Source of the DNA: Actinobacteria bacterium OK074
GTDB taxonomy: Bacteria; Actinomycetota; Actinomycetes; Streptomycetales; Streptomycetaceae
Direction: 5' to 3'
Length of the DNA: 64,000 bases
NCBI GenBank assembly: GCA_001298575.1
Contig: LJCV01000055.1
Location: forward strand, 62,001 to 126,000
Shown here: positions 59,301 to 64,000 of the stretch, piece after piece
How positions within the stretch are numbered: position 1 is the stretch's first letter
How the letters are laid out: each line of letters begins with the position of its first letter
Program-made: the position numbers and the translations under genes
The notes under the pieces: model-generated
Database searches by the model: none
Told to the model about the DNA's origin: nothing
The model's input: the letters and a program-made list of their open reading frames with translations, nothing else

Positions 59301-61058
59301 GCCGCCCTGCCGATGACCCCCAACGGCAAACTGGACCGCACCGCCCTGCCCGCCCCCGCGGCCACCGCCCCGGAGGCACCCGGCCGTACGCCGCGCACCG
59401 CGCACGAGGAGACCCTGCACGCGCTGTTCGCCGACGTCCTCGGCCTCCCGGCCGGCCAAGTCGGCGTCGACGACGGGTTCTTCGACCTCGGCGGCGACAG
59501 CATCACCTCCATCCACCTCGTCAGCCGCGCCCTCACGGCCGGACTGCGGCTCAGCCCGCGCGACGTCTTCGAGCAGCGCACGATCGCCGGACTCGCGGCC
59601 GTGGCCGCCGCCCGCCCCGCCCCGGCACGGGACCAGGAGACGGGGGTCGGTGTCCTGCCCCTCACCCCGGCACTGCACCGGCTGCGCGAACGCGGCGGCC
59701 CCATCGGCGAGTTCAGCCAGTCGGCGCTGTTCGTGACACCGGCCGGGGCGGAACGGGGGCGTCTGGTCGCCGCTCTTCAGGCCGTGCTCGACCATCACGA
59801 CGTCCTACGGCTGCGCCTGACGGCCGACACGAACGGTAGTTGGACCGCTGAAGTCCCGCCGCCCGGATCCGTGGACGTGGCCGCCCACGTGGAGCGCGTC
59901 GCCGTACCGGACGGAGACTTCGCGGAAGCACTGCGGGACCGGCCGGCGCCACAACTGCGCCCGCACGACGGAGAGTTGCTGCACGCCGTCTGGTTCGACG
60001 CCGGAGCCGGCCGCCCCGGACGGCTCCTCCTGACGATCCATCACGCGGCCGTCGACAGCGTGTCCTGGCACATCCTGCGCACCGACCTCGCCACCGCCTG
60101 GCGCGGCGAACCGCTGCCGGAACGCGGCACCTCCTACCGTGCATGGGCCCGGCTCCTGGAGCGCGAGGCCCGCACCGCGCGCCGCATCGCCGAACTGGAC
60201 GTGTGGCGGCGGGTGTTGGACGCCCCCGAGCCGCTGCTCGGTGCCCGGCGCCCCGACCCCGCGCGGGACGTCACCGGCACGATGCGCCATCTCACCCGGG
60301 AGCTTCCGGCCGACACGACCGACGAGTTGTTCACCACCGTCGCGCCCGCCTTCCACGCCGGACCGGACGACGTCCTGCTCGCCGCGCTGGCGACCGCCTT
60401 CGTACGGTGGCGGCAAACCCGGGACGGCCACCCGGCGCTGCTGCTCGACATCGAGCGGCACGGCCGTGAGGAACTCGCGGACGGGGTCGATCTGTCCCGC
60501 ACGGTGGGCTGGTTCACCAGTATCGTGCCGACCCGGCTCGACCTCGCCGGGCTCGACACCGCCGACCCGGGCCCGGTCCTCAAGGCCGTCAAGGAACAGG
60601 TGCGGGTCGCGCCCGAGCACGGCATCGGCCACGGCCTGCTCCGCCACCTCAACCCGGACACCGGCCCGGCCCTCGTCCAACTCCCGCAGCCCCAGGTCGG
60701 GTTCAACTACCTCGGCCGCGCCGCCCGTCCCGCCGAAGGCGACTGGTCGCCCGCGCCGGAACAACTGCCCGGCCTGGGCGCCGCCCACGACCCGGACACG
60801 CCCGTCGCGCACGGCCTGGAGATCACCGCCCTGACCGCGGCAGACGGCCGGCTCACCGCCACCTGGTCCTGGGTGCCCGGGATCTGGGCCGAGGAGGACG
60901 TGGCCGCCCTCGCCGACCTGTGGTGCGAGGCGCTGACCGCGCAGACCGGCAGGACCGCCGCCGCGGGCGGACACACGCCGTCCGACCTGCCGTTGGTGTC
61001 CCTGTCCCAAGCAGAGATCGACGAACTCGAAGCCGAGTTCGCGAACGAGTGGAGGTAA
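53328..61058 (+). CDS. nonribosomal peptide synthetase, C-A-T-C-A-T-E
   Basis: A 2576-residue, two-module NRPS. C1 about 8-440 (HHIAIDG at 137); A1 about 466-955; T1 with Ser 1012 (GGDSLRAM); C2 about 1065-1500 (HHIAADG at 1195); A2 about 1528-2000; T2 with Ser 2058 (GGDSITSI); epimerase about 2110-2540 ([10 protein letters not shown] at 2238, VGFNYLGR). The pocket code read by eye is D-F-W-N-V-G-M-V-H-K for A1, matching threonine. For A2 it is D-A-T-K-M-G-H-V-G-K, aspartate-like with Lys 278 and His 322 but Ala at 236. A C domain before the first A implies an acyl or upstream peptidyl donor. The C-terminus [20 protein letters not shown] resembles a docking segment. Start set by ATGA overlap. 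Confidence 0.93.
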   Translation: MTDLRARETSLAQRSMWFGQRLDEAGSAYNVGEYTEIHGPLDPALLAEAVRRVVDATEALRTGFTADDDTVRQSVTTAPGRNLPVVDLTGEPDAALAARAWMTADFATPFVLDGQGLYRYALLRLADDHWIWYQAYHHIAIDGFSCSLVARRVADAYTALAAGVPHTPPPAPLAPLVAEDDTYRDGERYAEDRAYWTAAFGDRPDPVSLSARPPRVADGFLRRTAHLSAAAGELVHAAAERSATRWSRVVLAATAAYLHRLTGARDIVLGLPVTARVSGTELATPGMASNLLPLRLSVRPDTAVDDLVRQTAHATRDLLAHQRYRGEDLRREVDWPQDGPRFFGPVVNIMAFGPELRFAGHPTTRHNLSTGAVEDLAFNVYDRSDSNGIRVDCDASPAHYTEAELASHHRRFVNFLEHYATAAADPGRVVTVGEVETLLPGERELLLDERDERDDRAVPEGPSATLHGLFARRAADTPDATAVVHEGTRLTYAELDERANRLAHLLAEQGAAPERLVALALPRSPELVVAVLAVLRTGAAYVPMDPEYPADRLEFMLADAAPALLVTTADAAPAIPSGEIPVVRLDAPETTAHLLARPATPPRTPSSTGGHTAYVIYTSGSTGRPKGVAVPHSNVVRLFDATRHWFDFGPDDVWTLFHSYAFDFAVWELWGPLLHGGTLVVVPFAVSREPADFLRLLARERVTVLNQTPSAFGELVRADAGLPDVGRQLALRYVVFGGEALDPAQVADWYTRHADDAPVLVNMYGITETTVHVTGLPLTNDLVRSRPACVGRPLRDLRAYVLDAGLRLVPPGTTGELYVAGPGLARGYLGQPGLTAGRFVADPFGAPGERMYRSGDLARRGADGQLEYLGRADHQVKIRGFRIELGEIETVLAAHPDLDRAVVLLRDGRLVAYAVPEGPARPDPAALRRYVGATLPEHMVPAAVVVLDRLPLTVNGKLDKAALPEPTAPSGESRAPRTPREEILCGLFADVLGLAPHQVGADDRFFDLGGDSLRAMRLVGRIRSFLGTELPLRDVFRTPTPAALARLTGSAAPARPVTRPLPGTVPDLAPLSSAQQRLWFLDRLETSGSAYHIPHAVRLTGAALAPDTLREALADVVARHEILRTVYPDTDGTPRQRLLDPARVPLGTEPVTEAELPHRMAELAGRKFHLADDLPFRAHLLVLGPEDCVLLLVAHHIAADGWSLEPLVRDLATAYRARSEGRAPQWKQLPVQYADFAVWQTELLGADEFGDRQLAHWTQALTGLPDDLALPADRPRPARATHRGGNIPVRLDAAPHRRLRELAGDTGTTPFMVVQAALAALLTRLGAGTDIPLGTPVAGRGDETLEDLVGCFLNTLVLRTDTSGDPTFRELLDRVREFDLAAYAHQDLPFEQLVEALNPPRSLARHPLFQVMLAFRPGDEPLPDLPGLTARALPVDVGATKIDLTFNLGELRAPDGSPAGVEGVLQYSADLFDRTTAEELAARLERLLRAAVDHPDRAIGTLDILTPAERHRLLVEFNDTARAVPDTTFPRLFEERATETPNAVAVQDAEGSLTYRQLDVRADTLARTLTSYGAGPGRVVAFVLPRSVDLAVAVLAVLKAGAAYLPLDPDHPAERTAYLLSDAAPVCVIARTPLAVVIDCPVVAPDTAPDDPDTRSIRLAEARPADPAYLIYTSGTTGRPKGVVVEHRNLTTYVARCVEEYPSLRGTSLLHATMSFDATVTTLHGALAAGGRVHIAAFHEAGANPPPGGYTFLKATPSHLPLLPALPHDLSPAEEFMLGGEALVGEALRSWRHEHPHVRLVNHYGPTELTVGCTDFRIEPGDDLPSGPVPIGRPMWNTRAYVLDPRLNPVPAGVEGELYVAGDHVARGYHRRPGLTAERFVADPFGPPGERMYRTGDLAVRRADGTLELRGRADGQLKIRGLRIEPGEIEGVLTAHPAVTQAAVVVREDRPGTRRLVGYVVGAPDTDVRALHAHAAGQLPEHMVPEALVVLAALPMTPNGKLDRTALPAPAATAPEAPGRTPRTAHEETLHALFADVLGLPAGQVGVDDGFFDLGGDSITSIHLVSRALTAGLRLSPRDVFEQRTIAGLAAVAAARPAPARDQETGVGVLPLTPALHRLRERGGPIGEFSQSALFVTPAGAERGRLVAALQAVLDHHDVLRLRLTADTNGSWTAEVPPPGSVDVAAHVERVAVPDGDFAEALRDRPAPQLRPHDGELLHAVWFDAGAGRPGRLLLTIHHAAVDSVSWHILRTDLATAWRGEPLPERGTSYRAWARLLEREARTARRIAELDVWRRVLDAPEPLLGARRPDPARDVTGTMRHLTRELPADTTDELFTTVAPAFHAGPDDVLLAALATAFVRWRQTRDGHPALLLDIERHGREELADGVDLSRTVGWFTSIVPTRLDLAGLDTADPGPVLKAVKEQVRVAPEHGIGHGLLRHLNPDTGPALVQLPQPQVGFNYLGRAARPAEGDWSPAPEQLPGLGAAHDPDTPVAHGLEITALTAADGRLTATWSWVPGIWAEEDVAALADLWCEALTAQTGRTAAAGGHTPSDLPLVSLSQAEIDELEAEFANEWR

Positions 61059-61063
61059 CCCCG

Positions 61064-64000
<2,937 letters not shown>

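Overview
The window is a stretch of a high-GC actinobacterial chromosome, almost certainly Streptomyces. The evidence is the third-position GC bias, frequent GTG starts, several translationally coupled gene pairs, an anaerobic-type cobalamin gene pair, many catabolic operons under one-component regulators, and an NRPS cluster. Only one RNA gene was found, tRNA-Pro(GGG). No insertion sequence, integrase, CRISPR array or rRNA was seen.

Layout. 1-2650: the end of an aromatic/steroid meta-cleavage operon (acetaldehyde dehydrogenase, 4-hydroxy-2-oxovalerate aldolase), then an IclR regulator. 2650-14317: housekeeping and accessory genes (DUF4916 NUDIX protein, TauE exporter, cobK, DHA2 transporter, cobF, DUF309, tRNA-Pro) mixed with gene remnants: an AbgT transporter fragment abutting an AsnC fragment, an AraC fragment abutting a decayed UbiD/VdcC decarboxylase, an intact VdcD-like orphan, and a sugar-binding lipoprotein with internal in-frame deletions beside a TIM-barrel isomerase and a Gfo/Idh/MocA dehydrogenase. 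14675-17325: a LacI regulator and a second DHA2 transporter.

17403-31652: a long minus-strand catabolic operon (ferredoxin, P450, SDR, amidohydrolase, two M24 proteins, long crotonase, double CaiB/BaiF CoA-transferase, small protein). Two paralogous TetR genes lie upstream, followed by a KstD-like flavoprotein and a second IclR gene whose upstream region closely matches that of the first. This suggests one regulon for an oxidised polycyclic or alicyclic substrate imported as a carboxylic acid or CoA ester.

31733-40841: a second catabolic locus. It holds a 3-hydroxyisobutyrate-dehydrogenase-like enzyme, a GntR regulator, an aldehyde dehydrogenase, an alpha/beta hydrolase, two DUF1185 paralogs and a luciferase-like monooxygenase. 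Divergent from these are a SnoaL-flavin reductase fusion and an NCS1 permease. The logic resembles Rut-type oxidative ring opening of an imported N-heterocycle, but the gene set is not one I recognise.

41052-48538: a nitrogen locus. GlnT-type synthetase, the three split glutamate-synthase domains (amidotransferase, GXGXG, FMN), a sarcosine-oxidase-like flavoprotein, an XRE-cupin regulator and an Amt ammonium channel suggest gamma-glutamylamide/N-alkylglutamate handling of amines.

48549-64000: a secondary-metabolite cluster running off the right edge. A branched-chain 2-oxoacid dehydrogenase has E1alpha separate and E1beta fused to an E2 that lacks a recognisable subunit-binding domain. Divergent from it are a cysteate/threonine-synthase-like PLP enzyme and two NRPS proteins: C-A(Thr)-T-C-A(acidic pocket)-T-E, then C-A(Thr-like)-T, cut by the window end. 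Family assignments come from reading translations and motifs by eye; no database search was run.
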